A stretch of DNA of 64,000 nt, taken from JAXGPX01 sp040766745 (lineage in GTDB: Bacteria; Bacillota; Sulfobacillia; Fermentithermobacillales; Fermentithermobacillaceae). Shown here one piece after another: positions 16,664-25,721 of the stretch. A model generated the notes under the pieces. The model had not been told where the DNA came from and did not search any database. It worked only from the letters and a program-made list of their open reading frames with translations. The number at the start of each line of letters is the position of its first letter. Position 1 is the stretch's first letter. Position numbers and translations under genes: made by a program. The stretch lies in NCBI GenBank assembly GCA_040766745.1, contig JAXGPX010000001.1:558001-622000 (forward strand), read 5' to 3'.

Positions 16664-18376
16664 TCAGGCCTGAAGTTCCACTACAGGCAACTTGATTGAA
16701 AAGCGAGTGCCTTCACCTGGCGCAGATGCCACCTCTAAGAACCCATAGTGTTCATAGATGATTCTCTGGACCAGTGGAAGGCCCAGGCCTGTTCCGCCCT
16801 TTCTCGTAGTGAAAAACATATCGAAGATTTGGCTTCTGTGCTCCGGAGAAATACCGCTGCCGCTGTCTTTCACAGTAATTGTAATGTACTTGGAACCTTG
16901 AAACCAGTTAACACTTACTTCTATTAACCCTCCGCCGGGCATGGCCTGTATTCCGTTTAGAAACAGGTTCATAAATGCTTGAACCAAATGGTCGCTGTCA
17001 CCCATGATTTTCGGCATGCCACATGCATGTATGAAAGAAACCTCTACGTTATTCATCTTGGCGTAAGGCGCTATTACATCACAAGCACGCCTCAGAATCT
17101 GAATCACATCAACCTGGAACATCTGAGGCTGAGAGAACCTGGAGAAATTGAGCAAAGACTCAATTGTCTTGTCAATCCTGTCTATTTCGTGGCCGGCAAT
17201 TCGCGAAAATTCTTTCAAGAAGTCAGGGTCTTCCAGCCGTTCAGGGACCAGTGAGATGGCTCCCTTTATGACAGTGAGAGGATTCTTTACTTCATGTGCA
17301 ATTGCTGCAGCCAGTTCACCTACTGCAGCCAGTCTTTCTATGCGCTCCAAACGCTCTTCCTGGGCTCTTGCCTCTTTCAAGTCTTCAAGTATGATTATGT
17401 ATCCGTGATCCTCAGGCCCTTCCTTCATGCTTGGTGTTTTGTAAGTCGTAACTGCCGTAGAAACCATGGTGACCAGTTTTCCGCCGCCTCCGGTTGACAG
17501 CGGAACATTGGCGAACCTGTTCTTTGCGCCTCCAACAGGATCATCCAGTGCAAAATGTGGATCGATGCCGATTTTCCTCAGCATTTCCCTGACAGGCAGT
17601 CCAAGAAAATCTTCGGGAGAACTGCCCAGTATGTCCTTGATTCCTGACGAAACAAAACTTACTGTCTCGCCTGGTTCAACAAGAATTACTGCAAGGCTCA
17701 AGCTGTTGAGGAACAGTTTCAGATATCGCTCCAGTTTCTCAAGCCCCGGTATAATCCCTGTAGAATCGGCCTGGCCCGTTTCTCTGAACAGCAACACCCG
17801 CGAAGCAAAAAGCAAGAGCCCTGTAATCCCAAGAAGAGGCTCAACACTTTGCGAGAAGAATACGTCCCTTGCCCCCATCCTTATCTGGGCGTATACATCT
17901 TCCAACGTTTCATTGGCCCACACAAACCCAATTGGCGCTTCGTTACGGATAAGAGGACGCATGCAGTTCATTATCTCACCCCGGACCATTGAGCCTACCC
18001 CGACAGTCTCCTTTCCTGTCTCCATTGCCTGCCAACCAAGATGGCTAGGGCCTAGATCCATTCCGACTTTCGACCCGAAACGGCTGCTAGGCCCATAAGC
18101 CACAATGGCCCTCAGGTCCTTTGAGTAATATCCTACGCCTACTCCGCGGTAAGACGACGCCACCATATCAGCAAAGGGCCCAAGGGCTTCTTGCAAAATG
18201 GTAATCTTGCCCTTATCATCAAGGCCCTTCTGGCAACGGCTTTCCCTGTCTACAAGCGTTTCGAAATCTCCTGCAAGGTAGGAATCCAGGAGTCGTGTAA
18301 TACCAAAGAGTTTCTCTGCTTTCTCTTCGATAAGAGCGGCCTCAGCCTTTTGAATAAGCAGGTACCTGGATTTCAC
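16664..18376 (-). CDS. Sensor histidine kinase, AtoS-like
   Basis: Phosphorylates the adjacent regulator in response to an unknown signal. The 570-residue product has an N-terminal sensor region (about 30-175), one hydrophobic segment (about 178-197), a PAS domain (about 220-330) and HisKA with His361 in AIAHEVKNPL. The HATPase domain follows (N box NLFLNGIQAMP, G boxes DSGSGI and KGGTGLGL). The start is a GTG with no clear ribosome-binding site; an in-frame stop just upstream blocks any longer frame. Kinases of this layout usually have a first membrane helix before the sensor, and here the N-terminus runs straight into a charged helix, so that segment seems missing. Confidence 0.9.
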   Translation of the reverse strand: MKSRYLLIQKAEAALIEEKAEKLFGITRLLDSYLAGDFETLVDRESRCQKGLDDKGKITILQEALGPFADMVASSYRGVGVGYYSKDLRAIVAYGPSSRFGSKVGMDLGPSHLGWQAMETGKETVGVGSMVRGEIMNCMRPLIRNEAPIGFVWANETLEDVYAQIRMGARDVFFSQSVEPLLGITGLLLFASRVLLFRETGQADSTGIIPGLEKLERYLKLFLNSLSLAVILVEPGETVSFVSSGIKDILGSSPEDFLGLPVREMLRKIGIDPHFALDDPVGGAKNRFANVPLSTGGGGKLVTMVSTAVTTYKTPSMKEGPEDHGYIIILEDLKEARAQEERLERIERLAAVGELAAAIAHEVKNPLTVIKGAISLVPERLEDPDFLKEFSRIAGHEIDRIDKTIESLLNFSRFSQPQMFQVDVIQILRRACDVIAPYAKMNNVEVSFIHACGMPKIMGDSDHLVQAFMNLFLNGIQAMPGGGLIEVSVNWFQGSKYITITVKDSGSGISPEHRSQIFDMFFTTRKGGTGLGLPLVQRIIYEHYGFLEVASAPGEGTRFSIKLPVVELQA

Positions 18377-18410
18377 TCTATTTCACGTCCAAACTGCCTA
18401 GAAATTTAGG

Positions 18411-19832
18411 TCATTCTGAAAACTGGCTAAAAGCAGGCTTATGATCCTTGGGCATAGCACACCTGTATTTTTCGCCGCCTGAAAGTTCTAAGAATGCCTC
18501 CTTTGCATCTGACAGCACTTTTTCATTTGTCATAAGTTCAAACCCAGCCTCTGCCAAGATTTTGGCTGCAGCAAGCATGCCTTCATGGCCTATCCCCATG
18601 CCCGCCTGGGCAACATACTGCCATGAATGGCCAGGCGTCCCAAAAGCATTGCAGGCAGTGCGGATTTGAGCAGTGGGACAGCACCAGCTTGTGTCGCCTA
18701 CATCAGTAGACCCCCGGGAATCTTCAACTATGCCTGGCTTGGGCAAAATAGTATCATTAAGATTCCTGTCCCAGAACTCTTCAGGGATATATGCACCTTT
18801 CAAGAATGCTTTTCTTTGGGCCTGAGTGACTGTCTGTGAGATCTCCCTGGCAAACTCTTGTTCGACAGGCCCGAATTTGGGTGCTCCAACCCGCGTCATA
18901 CAGTCTTCCAAGAGATCCTCTAGAACAGGGTTTGGCAGGACATTCCAAATTGCTTTTATGAGCTGAATTTCGCATTTTGTGTCTGTCATGAGTGCAGCGC
19001 CTTGGGCACATCGAATCACTCTTTGGTAAAGATCGTCAACTTGCTCCCGCTTTGGAGCCCGTACAAGATACCAGGCTTTTGCGTGTGCAGGAACTACATT
19101 AGGCTGGCCTCCCCCATGGGTTATCACATAGTGCACCCTGGCTTCTAATGGCATGTGTTCCCTCAAAAACTCTACCCCCATGTTCATGAGCTGCAGGGCG
19201 TCAAGGGCACTTCTTCCGTTATGAGGGTCGCCTGCGGCGTGGGCTGTCTGCCCGGTAAAAATAACATTCATTGCGTTGTTTGCCAAAGACGATCCTGACC
19301 ATACCCGGTTGACCGATCCTGGGTGCCATGTCAAACAGGCATCACATTCGCTGAAGAGGCCTTCACGGGCCATGAATGCCTTTCCGCTGAAGTTTTCTTC
19401 AGCAGGACACCCGAAATACTTTATGGTACCAGGCAAACCTCTTTCCAAAAGTTCTTGCTTTAGGCCTATTGCGGCACCAAAAGCACCGGCTCCCAGAAGA
19501 TTGTGCCCGCAACCATGTCCCGGTTTACCTTTTTCCAGTTCGTCTCTTACAGGAATAGTTTTTTGGGACAAGCCTGGCAGGGCATCATACTCGCCCAAGA
19601 AACCGATGACAGGCCGTCCTGCGCCCCACGTAGCTGAAAATGCCGTAGGCATGCCTGCTACGCCTCTTGCAACGCAAAAACCTTCCTTTTCGAGAGCCTC
19701 TGCAAGACACTCAGCCGACTTGTGTTCATGCAGGCCAACCTCTGCAAACCTCCATATATCATCTGAAATCCTGATAATATGCAGCCGTTTTTCTTCAATG
19801 TACTCAATGGCTCTTCTGGCCTTTACATCCAT
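18411..19832 (-). CDS. M20 family amidohydrolase, AbgB-like
   Basis: Metal-dependent hydrolase of the M20D group (aminoacylase, hippurate hydrolase, p-aminobenzoyl-glutamate hydrolase subunit B). The 473 residues have the metal-site motif HGCGHNLLG, the acidic residue of CPAEENFSG, the dimerisation segment HAAGDPHNGRSALDA and a C-terminal HSWQYVAQAG. It probably removes the acyl or amino-benzoyl group from N-acylated amino acids or dipeptides; the true substrate is unknown. It lies 34 nt upstream of the sensor kinase gene on the same strand, so its product could feed the signal or pathway of the downstream module (inference). Confidence 0.88.
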   Translation of the reverse strand: MDVKARRAIEYIEEKRLHIIRISDDIWRFAEVGLHEHKSAECLAEALEKEGFCVARGVAGMPTAFSATWGAGRPVIGFLGEYDALPGLSQKTIPVRDELEKGKPGHGCGHNLLGAGAFGAAIGLKQELLERGLPGTIKYFGCPAEENFSGKAFMAREGLFSECDACLTWHPGSVNRVWSGSSLANNAMNVIFTGQTAHAAGDPHNGRSALDALQLMNMGVEFLREHMPLEARVHYVITHGGGQPNVVPAHAKAWYLVRAPKREQVDDLYQRVIRCAQGAALMTDTKCEIQLIKAIWNVLPNPVLEDLLEDCMTRVGAPKFGPVEQEFAREISQTVTQAQRKAFLKGAYIPEEFWDRNLNDTILPKPGIVEDSRGSTDVGDTSWCCPTAQIRTACNAFGTPGHSWQYVAQAGMGIGHEGMLAAAKILAEAGFELMTNEKVLSDAKEAFLELSGGEKYRCAMPKDHKPAFSQFSE

Positions 19833-19930
19833 TACAGAAACGCCCCCTTTGCCTCAAAACACCATACATGATCCTTCTCCGCTCTGCCGCGAGTCTCCTT
19901 GTAACTTCAGGGAATACTAATAACAATGCA

Positions 19931-19957
19931 AGATGCCTCAACATCAAGCAGGCATCT
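19931..19957 (+). other. Perfect inverted repeat just before osmC
   Basis: AGATGCCT and AGGCATCT, 11 nt apart, ending 3 nt before the AAAGGAG of the OsmC gene. It could be an operator or an RNA hairpin affecting translation. No regulator is identified. Confidence 0.3.
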
Positions 19958-19973
19958 AAAGGAGTGAACACCA

Positions 19974-20408
19974 GTGGCGCTTACGACATTCAGATCAACA
20001 GCAGCCTGGACCGGAAAGGGCTTGCTTTGCCAGGGAGAATCAAGAGGATTCAAGGTCTACATGGATGAGCCTGAATTCCTGGGTGGAACTGACAAGGCAA
20101 TGAATCCTGTAGAGCTGCTCCTTTGCTGCCTTGGCGGATGCATCTCAATCAGTGCTGCTGCCTTTGCGCCATCATGCAGGGTTGATCTTCAGGCGGTAAG
20201 TGTAGAACTTGAGGGAGATCTAGACCCTGATGGCTTTACAGGCAAGAACCCGGCCATCAGAAAGGGGTTCCAGCAAATCAGGTTCAGGCTAAACATCACT
20301 TCGCCGTCTCCGCAGGGAAACATAGACAGGCTGGTTAGACTCATAGAGGAACGCTGTCCGGTAGCAGATACGCTCAAGGGAGTACAAATAATCCACACTA
20401 TCGATTAG
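19974..20408 (+). CDS. OsmC/Ohr family protein
   Basis: Small cytoplasmic thiol-dependent peroxidase fold. The 144 residues include the first-domain sequence KAMNPVELLLCCLGGCISIS, with the Cys pair region at the start of the central helix, and the C-terminal RLIEERCPVADTL with the second conserved Cys. These match OsmC-type proteins, which reduce organic hydroperoxides, though YhfA-like members have unclear roles. The start is a GTG 8-9 nt after AAAGGAG. It is transcribed divergently from the M20 hydrolase and ends at a strong terminator. Confidence 0.85.
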   Translation: MALTTFRSTAAWTGKGLLCQGESRGFKVYMDEPEFLGGTDKAMNPVELLLCCLGGCISISAAAFAPSCRVDLQAVSVELEGDLDPDGFTGKNPAIRKGFQQIRFRLNITSPSPQGNIDRLVRLIEERCPVADTLKGVQIIHTID

Positions 20409-20416
20409 GAATATGT

Positions 20417-20465
20417 GAAATACTTCCCGTGTCTGAATTCTGAAATTCGGTACGGGAAGTATTTC
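20417..20465 (+). terminator. Strong hairpin terminator after osmC
   Basis: Fourteen-base-pair perfect stem GAAATACTTCCCGT/ACGGGAAGTATTTC with a 21-nt loop that itself can pair (GAATT/AATTC). The T-rich 3' arm and following bases (TATTTCTGCTTT) support termination on the plus strand. Confidence 0.75.
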
Positions 20466-20469
20466 TGCT

Positions 20470-20500
20470 TTGACACCATTAGTATGCCATGAGGTACAAT
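20470..20500 (+). promoter_or_regulatory. Possible sigma-A promoter of the 20521 gene
   Basis: TTGACA and TACAAT (6/6 and 5/6) separated by 19 bp, a little long, 20 nt before the GTG start of the unknown gene and right after the osmC terminator. Confidence 0.45.
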
Positions 20501-20520
20501 AAACGCGAGGTGGCAAAACG

Positions 20521-21099
20521 GTGGTATCACGTGAAAAGAAACTTGATGCATTATACACCTTCAGTGTTATGGTGATCCAAAATCCATTGTTCAGTTATCT
20601 TTTGGGCTATCTAGCAGGCCAGATAGATAGGGTTCACTTTGTAGAAGACCTTACAGGGGCCGACATAGCAATAAAACTGTGTATAAGGCGGAAAGCCTTA
20701 TGGCCTGTAGAACCGTTTCAGGCAACTGTAAGAGGTGTTTCAATGCCCAGCCCACTGTCGTTGGTACGCACAATAAACAATGATGATTCAGAAATATGCG
20801 TTCTACTGGATTTTGATAATTCACATGAAGCGTCCTGGTACCGTGAAGTATTGCTTCCCAACGTATCGTACGTGAAGAATGCTGCAGAAGCAGCTCGTGA
20901 AGAGTCTGCACATCTCAGGCGCGAAATGGATAGAAACTTAGACATCTACAGAGAATGTAAGACTTTGCTTAATACCAGCTCTCCTGAAAGGCAGGAAGAA
21001 ATGGGTTTCTACATGAGGTTGGCTGAGAACCAATTGAAAGGCTTGAGCGGCCAATTGGAAGAACTCAACAAGAGAATGAAGGAGTTGAGCGGCTCCTAG
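20521..21099 (+). CDS. Unrecognised protein with C-terminal coiled coil
   Basis: I do not recognise this 192-residue protein. The N-terminal half is a mixed alpha/beta globular region with a moderately hydrophobic helix (NPLFSYLLGYLAGQ). The C-terminal part, from about residue 120, is a long charged helix with heptad-like Leu/Met spacing (AAEAAREESAHLRREMDRN, later LKGLSGQLEELNKRMKEL), likely a coiled coil. It has no signal peptide. The start is a GTG after GAGGTGG. It stands alone between an OsmC gene and a convergent aminopeptidase gene, with its own candidate promoter and a hairpin after it. Codon use resembles its neighbours, so I take it as a real gene. Confidence 0.75.
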   Translation: MVSREKKLDALYTFSVMVIQNPLFSYLLGYLAGQIDRVHFVEDLTGADIAIKLCIRRKALWPVEPFQATVRGVSMPSPLSLVRTINNDDSEICVLLDFDNSHEASWYREVLLPNVSYVKNAAEAAREESAHLRREMDRNLDIYRECKTLLNTSSPERQEEMGFYMRLAENQLKGLSGQLEELNKRMKELSGS

Positions 21100-21113
21100 C
21101 AATGTTTCAGGCA

Positions 21114-21148
21114 CAGGGGCAAGCCTGGATGGTTCTGGCATGCCCCTG
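21114..21148. terminator. Hairpin between convergent genes
   Basis: CAGGGGCA/TGCCCCTG arms around a 19-nt loop, located between the end of the 20521 gene and the end of the M42 peptidase gene. It has no strong T-run. Confidence 0.5.
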
Positions 21149-21172
21149 CAAATCTATCCCGTATTCTTTCTC

Positions 21173-22240
21173 CTATTCACTTAGCATATAAGCAATTACA
21201 AGCCTGGCTGTGGCAAGAATTCCCTCTTCATGGGTCCTCTCATGGGCATGGGAAGCATCTACTCCGGTACCTATCAGGCCTGCACGGACATTAGCTCCTG
21301 CCCTTAGTGCGGCACTTGCATCAGAACCATAGTAGGGAAATACATCGACAGCATATGGTACGGTGTTATCCTCGCAGAGCATCTCAAGACGCCTGCGCAG
21401 TTCAAGATCGTATGGGCCTGACGAGTCCTTTGCGCAAATAGACACTGTATACTCGCTGCCTGTAAGCCCGCTTCCTACACATCCCATATCAACTGCTATC
21501 ATCTCCTGAACAGACTCAGGAATCCCATAAGATGCTCCATGGCCAACTTCCTCGTAGTTTGTAACAAAGAAATACGTGGTATAGGCAGGCTTCAGTTTCC
21601 TTTCTGCAAGGTATTTTGCCGCACCAAGAAGCACAGCACATGAAGCCTTATCGTCCAGGTGCCTGGACTTTATGAACCCGGCACGGGTAAGTTCTGCCCT
21701 CGGATCGAATGCCACAAAGTCCCCGGGGCGTATGCCAAGGGCTAGAGTATCATCTTTGGACTTGACTTTCTCGTCAAGGCGGACTTCCATGTTATCTTGA
21801 TTTCTCTCCAGTTTTGCTGACTCTGCACCGTATACATGTGATGCGGCTTTGGTAGTCAGTACTGTGCCTGTGAAAGTATCTCCCTTACTTGTGTAGACAG
21901 TGACTTTCTCCCCTTCAATACTGTGCCACGGTACGCCTCCTACAGTAGTTAGTTTGAGGCGCCCGTTAGCCTTTACTTCAAATACCATGGCACCAAGAGT
22001 ATCCACATGGGCCGAAAGAAGCCGTTCATTTCCGGCATGCTTGCCCGGGACAGTCACAATCAATCCACCTTTATTTGTTGTGCAAGTATCGTATCCGAAG
22101 TTTTCAAACTCATGTTTCAACCAGTTGATTGCGTCCTTTGTATTCCCGGTTACGCTAGGAATGTTTAGGAGTTCCAGCAGCTTATCTCTGATGTAGTCCA
22201 TATTAGGAACATGATTAAGCATTGTATTAGTTTCCATCAT
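21173..22240 (-). CDS. M42 family aminopeptidase (FrvX/PepA-like)
   Basis: Dinuclear metal aminopeptidase, usually a large cytoplasmic tetrahedral dodecamer that trims peptides. The 355-residue product shows the metal ligands in order: LLSAHVDTLG (His), RHLDDKASCAVLL (Asp), the catalytic Glu pair of NYEEVGHGAS and the Asp of AVDMGC. GGAGAGGGACC precedes the ATG. It is the last gene of a run cobO-M14-M14-M42, 40 nt after the second carboxypeptidase, suggesting stepwise digestion of the same peptides from both ends. Confidence 0.92.
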   Translation of the reverse strand: MMETNTMLNHVPNMDYIRDKLLELLNIPSVTGNTKDAINWLKHEFENFGYDTCTTNKGGLIVTVPGKHAGNERLLSAHVDTLGAMVFEVKANGRLKLTTVGGVPWHSIEGEKVTVYTSKGDTFTGTVLTTKAASHVYGAESAKLERNQDNMEVRLDEKVKSKDDTLALGIRPGDFVAFDPRAELTRAGFIKSRHLDDKASCAVLLGAAKYLAERKLKPAYTTYFFVTNYEEVGHGASYGIPESVQEMIAVDMGCVGSGLTGSEYTVSICAKDSSGPYDLELRRRLEMLCEDNTVPYAVDVFPYYGSDASAALRAGANVRAGLIGTGVDASHAHERTHEEGILATARLVIAYMLSE

Positions 22241-22280
22241 GGTCCCTCTCCTCCATTAGTAATGCACACACCAAACACAG

Positions 22281-23993
22281 TTATAATCTTATTTCCTGAG
22301 TTATATTCCCTGCTTTTCCTGATCGGACTGTAATTACTACTGGAGATCCGGCCCTTCCCCTTACAACCCAGGACACTTTCTTCTTGTAATCGCCTCCGCC
22401 TGCCCTTCCTCCGAGGTGGCCTAAGTCCTCTTGGGCCTTTCCGGCTATTAATGAAATGTCAGCCGCAGCCTCACAGGTTCCTTCTGCACCTGGCGAGCAT
22501 CCTGCTTCAGGTGTAAGACAGATCGATATCTTAACTGTCTCTGCCTTGTTCATCTTAAGTGCTGAAAAGGTCCCGTGAGATGGCAGGTAACCCTGATTCT
22601 TTACCACTGCTTCCACCTTGTACAGGCCGTTTTCAAGCGGAATCGAAACTGCTTTCTCTAAGGCAAGTTGAGGGGCCATTGAAGCCATATCCAGGCAGAA
22701 CAAACCATTCTTCCGGCATTCTTCTTCCAAGAGTTCCACAGGAGGGTTTTGCATGCCGAACTTAGGTTCCCATCCGCCTATCTCTACGTCGCCAAGTTGC
22801 GGATGTCTGAACTTCCTCCAGTTTACAAAAAGCCTCCCATTCATGGCCTCGTCGTTCCACCTAAGAAGAGCCAATTCGTGGTCTTCTATCTCCCTGCCCG
22901 TCATTGTCAGGTAGGCATTTGCAGGTTTCTTTGGTACCCCGGCTCTTCCGCGCATATCCCATAGTTCAGTAGCAAAAGACAGTATTCCAAGAGTTTCATA
23001 TGTCCATTCAAGGGCACTGCCTACTGACGGCCTGCCCTTGTCAGATGTAAACCACTCGAAAATAGACTTACATGGGTAGCCGGTAACCTCTTCTGCTATC
23101 TCCCCTGCAGCAAGGTAAATCTTCAGGTCTCTAGGATCCATTGCGTTATCACCCATGGCGCAAAAAGGCCTAAGCACATATCCGCCGTATGTGTGATAGG
23201 CCATCAAGGAAACAATGTTTGGATGGGAAATAATGAAATCGGCAACGGCTTTCGTTTCCGTTTCTGAAAACGGATAGTCCCCTGAACCCTGCTGCCTTGT
23301 ACGTACTGCCCAATTAGTAGGAAAATTCCTGTTAAAATCCAACCCGCGTTTCTCTGAGGCTCTGTTTGCAGGAACATCAGGATCAAAATCCTTAATCAAG
23401 CCTTCTATGTAGAAGTGATAGTAGGCAGTTCCTGGCCGGGGAATCTCATTGGGCCTTCGCCTTATCATAAGCCTCGAATCCTTATCAGAAACCTTCCAGC
23501 CCCCATCAGGGTCTTTAACCCTCATAGTAAGTACCTTGCCGTCACCATCTACATCTTCGGGATAGAGGCCGGGCTTTTCATCGAAGGCGCCAGGCCATTG
23601 CCTGAGACTGGACCTTAGCATGTAAGGGGTTGTGAGATAATACTCAGACCCATCAACAGCGATTCTTGGTACGAAGTAAAATGCCTTTGTATCCAGAAGG
23701 TAAGTAATCTTGCTGTCTTTGCCATAGTTTTTCAGAAGGTGGTTTATTGCCCAAAGAATCGTCTCGCATCCGGTAACCTCACCTGCATGGATGTTCCCGT
23801 CTGCGTAGACAGCCGGTTTGCTGCTGGCAAACCCTGTGCTCCTGTTAGTCAGCTCAAGCATCCAAATGTCCCTGCCCTCACAAGACTTGCCTATAGACTC
23901 AAGAGCACACAGGCCGGGGTAATCCAAGACACACGCATGTAGAAAATCAGATACTTCCGTGTATGTATGGTACCTGTCAAATGAAATGGTCAT
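22281..23993 (-). CDS. M14 zinc carboxypeptidase (second of tandem pair)
   Basis: Predicted zinc metallocarboxypeptidase. The 570-residue protein has the M14 metal motif HAGE (His69, Glu72) in ADGNIHAGEVTG, the third ligand in MAYHTYGGYVLRP and the catalytic Glu in ATELWDMRG. A C-terminal beta-rich domain of about 120 residues follows. No signal peptide is visible. An ATG four bases from the GGGGGG tract is preferred over an open frame running 36 codons further into the previous gene. It starts 15 nt after the stop of its paralogue, clearly in one operon. The two proteins share the same motif order but differ throughout, so the duplication is old. Confidence 0.9.
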   Translation of the reverse strand: MTISFDRYHTYTEVSDFLHACVLDYPGLCALESIGKSCEGRDIWMLELTNRSTGFASSKPAVYADGNIHAGEVTGCETILWAINHLLKNYGKDSKITYLLDTKAFYFVPRIAVDGSEYYLTTPYMLRSSLRQWPGAFDEKPGLYPEDVDGDGKVLTMRVKDPDGGWKVSDKDSRLMIRRRPNEIPRPGTAYYHFYIEGLIKDFDPDVPANRASEKRGLDFNRNFPTNWAVRTRQQGSGDYPFSETETKAVADFIISHPNIVSLMAYHTYGGYVLRPFCAMGDNAMDPRDLKIYLAAGEIAEEVTGYPCKSIFEWFTSDKGRPSVGSALEWTYETLGILSFATELWDMRGRAGVPKKPANAYLTMTGREIEDHELALLRWNDEAMNGRLFVNWRKFRHPQLGDVEIGGWEPKFGMQNPPVELLEEECRKNGLFCLDMASMAPQLALEKAVSIPLENGLYKVEAVVKNQGYLPSHGTFSALKMNKAETVKISICLTPEAGCSPGAEGTCEAAADISLIAGKAQEDLGHLGGRAGGGDYKKKVSWVVRGRAGSPVVITVRSGKAGNITQEIRL

Positions 23994-24007
23994 TCCCATC
24001 CCCCCTG

Positions 24008-25666
24008 CTAGTCCAAGATGACTTGAGAAATGGCAGCTCCGGCCCTTTCTGACCTGGCAGCAATCTCGATAGTCGTACCCTCTTGAGCCTTGATAACCCA
24101 TTCAAGGTTTTTCTTTCTGGTTGAACCCTGGGTAAACCCGTATCCTCTGCCCGCTGTAGCAAGGCCATCCAGGTGGCCTATGTCCTGAGATTGTTTTCCT
24201 ATAATGAACTCAATGCCTGAACCTGAAAGGCCCACTCTAACCGGCATTGCACGTCCTACTTCAATGGCCTGAACACTGGTGTTGGTAGGCTTGTATCCCT
24301 TGTTCTTAATAGATGCCGTAAGCTTATATATTCCCTGGGCAATCCTCTGGGCTGAGAAAGACTCAACTGCCAGCTCTGGCAGGCATGCAGCGTGATACAA
24401 GGTAAACAGGCAGTTCTTATGACACTCTGCTTCAAGATACTGAGGAGGCGGATTTACCAAGGTGAACTTTGAGTTCCACCCTCCTATCTCTACAGGCCCT
24501 AACTGAGGGTGGTTGAACTCATACCATGGCACAAACCCCTGGGCCGAGAGCTCCTTGTCGTTCCATTTGATTAGGTTAAGCTGGGCTTCTTCAGATACCC
24601 TTGACTGGCCAAAAAGCTTGTTCCCTGCCCGGACCGAAGCATCCCAAAGCTCAGTCGAAAAGGTGATAATGCCCATGTGCTCGTACAGCCAGTCCATGAA
24701 GACTCCCTTTAAGGCCTGGCTCTTATCAGAAGTGTATTCTTCGTAAGTAGAGACGTGGGGATACCCAGTAAGGCAGGTTCCCTTTTGGCCAATTGTCTTG
24801 TAAATGCTAACATCCAGAGGGGGCATCTTCTCGTCAGGCCTTGTACAGGACGGCCTCAGGATTGCCCCCATGGTTGTATGGTAAGCCATGGCTGCGCCGA
24901 TATTCGGGTGGTTCACAATGAAGTCTGCAACAGCCCGGGTTTCAGGCTCAGACAGCGGATATGGCCCTGCCCCCCGCTGTTTTGTTTCAGGCTCCCAATT
25001 TGCCGGGTAGTTTCTGTTAATATCCAGCCCCCATTTGGGAGGAGCTACCCTAATATCGGTACCTTCCTGGTTTTCCAATTTCCCTTCTGTATATACATTG
25101 TAAAAGGGCCCCTCAGAATCCCAGGGTTCCCGCCTGATCATCAGCCTTGGATCCTTAAGAGATACCTTCCATTCACCATCGGGGTCTTTTACCCGCATCT
25201 GAAGTATAAGGCCGTTTCCATCCACATCCTCTGGAACCAGCCCTTCAAGCCTGTCATGAGGTGGATACTCTCTGGTACTGGACCTAAGCGTATAAGGGGT
25301 ATGAAGGTAAACCTCAGCCCCATCTGCTGAGATTCTGGGAACGATGTAAAATGCTTTCTTGTTTAAAAGATCTGTTACAAACGAATCTGTACCAAACCTG
25401 GAGAGTAGATACCATATGGTGTAAAGGCATACCACTGAGCCTGTAACTTCGCCTGCATGTATGTTTCCGTCTATGTACATGGCAGGCTTGCTGCAAGCAG
25501 GGCCGGTTTCGGAATTGGTTATCTCTAAAAGCCATATATCTCTTTGCTCATAGGTCTTCCCTATCGAGTACATTCTTGCAAGGCCGGGCTTTGCAGCGGC
25601 CATGCCTGCGAGGAGTTCCTGTAGCTGTCCATAATCGGGATACTTAGAAAAATCAGGTTTCTCCAC
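24008..25666 (-). CDS. M14 zinc carboxypeptidase (first of tandem pair)
   Basis: Paralogue of the next gene. The 552-residue product has the HxxE metal motif (His70, Glu73) in IDGNIHAGEVTG, the third His in MAYHTTMGAILRP and the catalytic Glu of STELWDASV. A C-terminal domain includes GHLDGLATAGRGYGF near the end. No export signal is seen. I place the start at a GTG 7 nt after AAAGGGGG; the TTG eleven codons upstream lies before that site and has none. It follows cobO by 55 nt and precedes its paralogue by 14 nt. The natural substrate is unknown: C-terminal amino acids or gamma-linked peptides of cell wall are both possible for M14 enzymes. Confidence 0.9.
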   Translation of the reverse strand: MEKPDFSKYPDYGQLQELLAGMAAAKPGLARMYSIGKTYEQRDIWLLEITNSETGPACSKPAMYIDGNIHAGEVTGSVVCLYTIWYLLSRFGTDSFVTDLLNKKAFYIVPRISADGAEVYLHTPYTLRSSTREYPPHDRLEGLVPEDVDGNGLILQMRVKDPDGEWKVSLKDPRLMIRREPWDSEGPFYNVYTEGKLENQEGTDIRVAPPKWGLDINRNYPANWEPETKQRGAGPYPLSEPETRAVADFIVNHPNIGAAMAYHTTMGAILRPSCTRPDEKMPPLDVSIYKTIGQKGTCLTGYPHVSTYEEYTSDKSQALKGVFMDWLYEHMGIITFSTELWDASVRAGNKLFGQSRVSEEAQLNLIKWNDKELSAQGFVPWYEFNHPQLGPVEIGGWNSKFTLVNPPPQYLEAECHKNCLFTLYHAACLPELAVESFSAQRIAQGIYKLTASIKNKGYKPTNTSVQAIEVGRAMPVRVGLSGSGIEFIIGKQSQDIGHLDGLATAGRGYGFTQGSTRKKNLEWVIKAQEGTTIEIAARSERAGAAISQVILD

Positions 25667-25721
25667 ATCAAATCCCCCTTTACATAGTCGGGTAAACAAA
25701 GTCAGGCTGTAACGGACTCAA

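Noticed and set aside
23994..24101. Longer start of the second M14 gene overlapping its paralogue
   Set aside because: The overlap of 94 nt has no ribosome-binding site, while the downstream ATG follows a GGGGGG tract.
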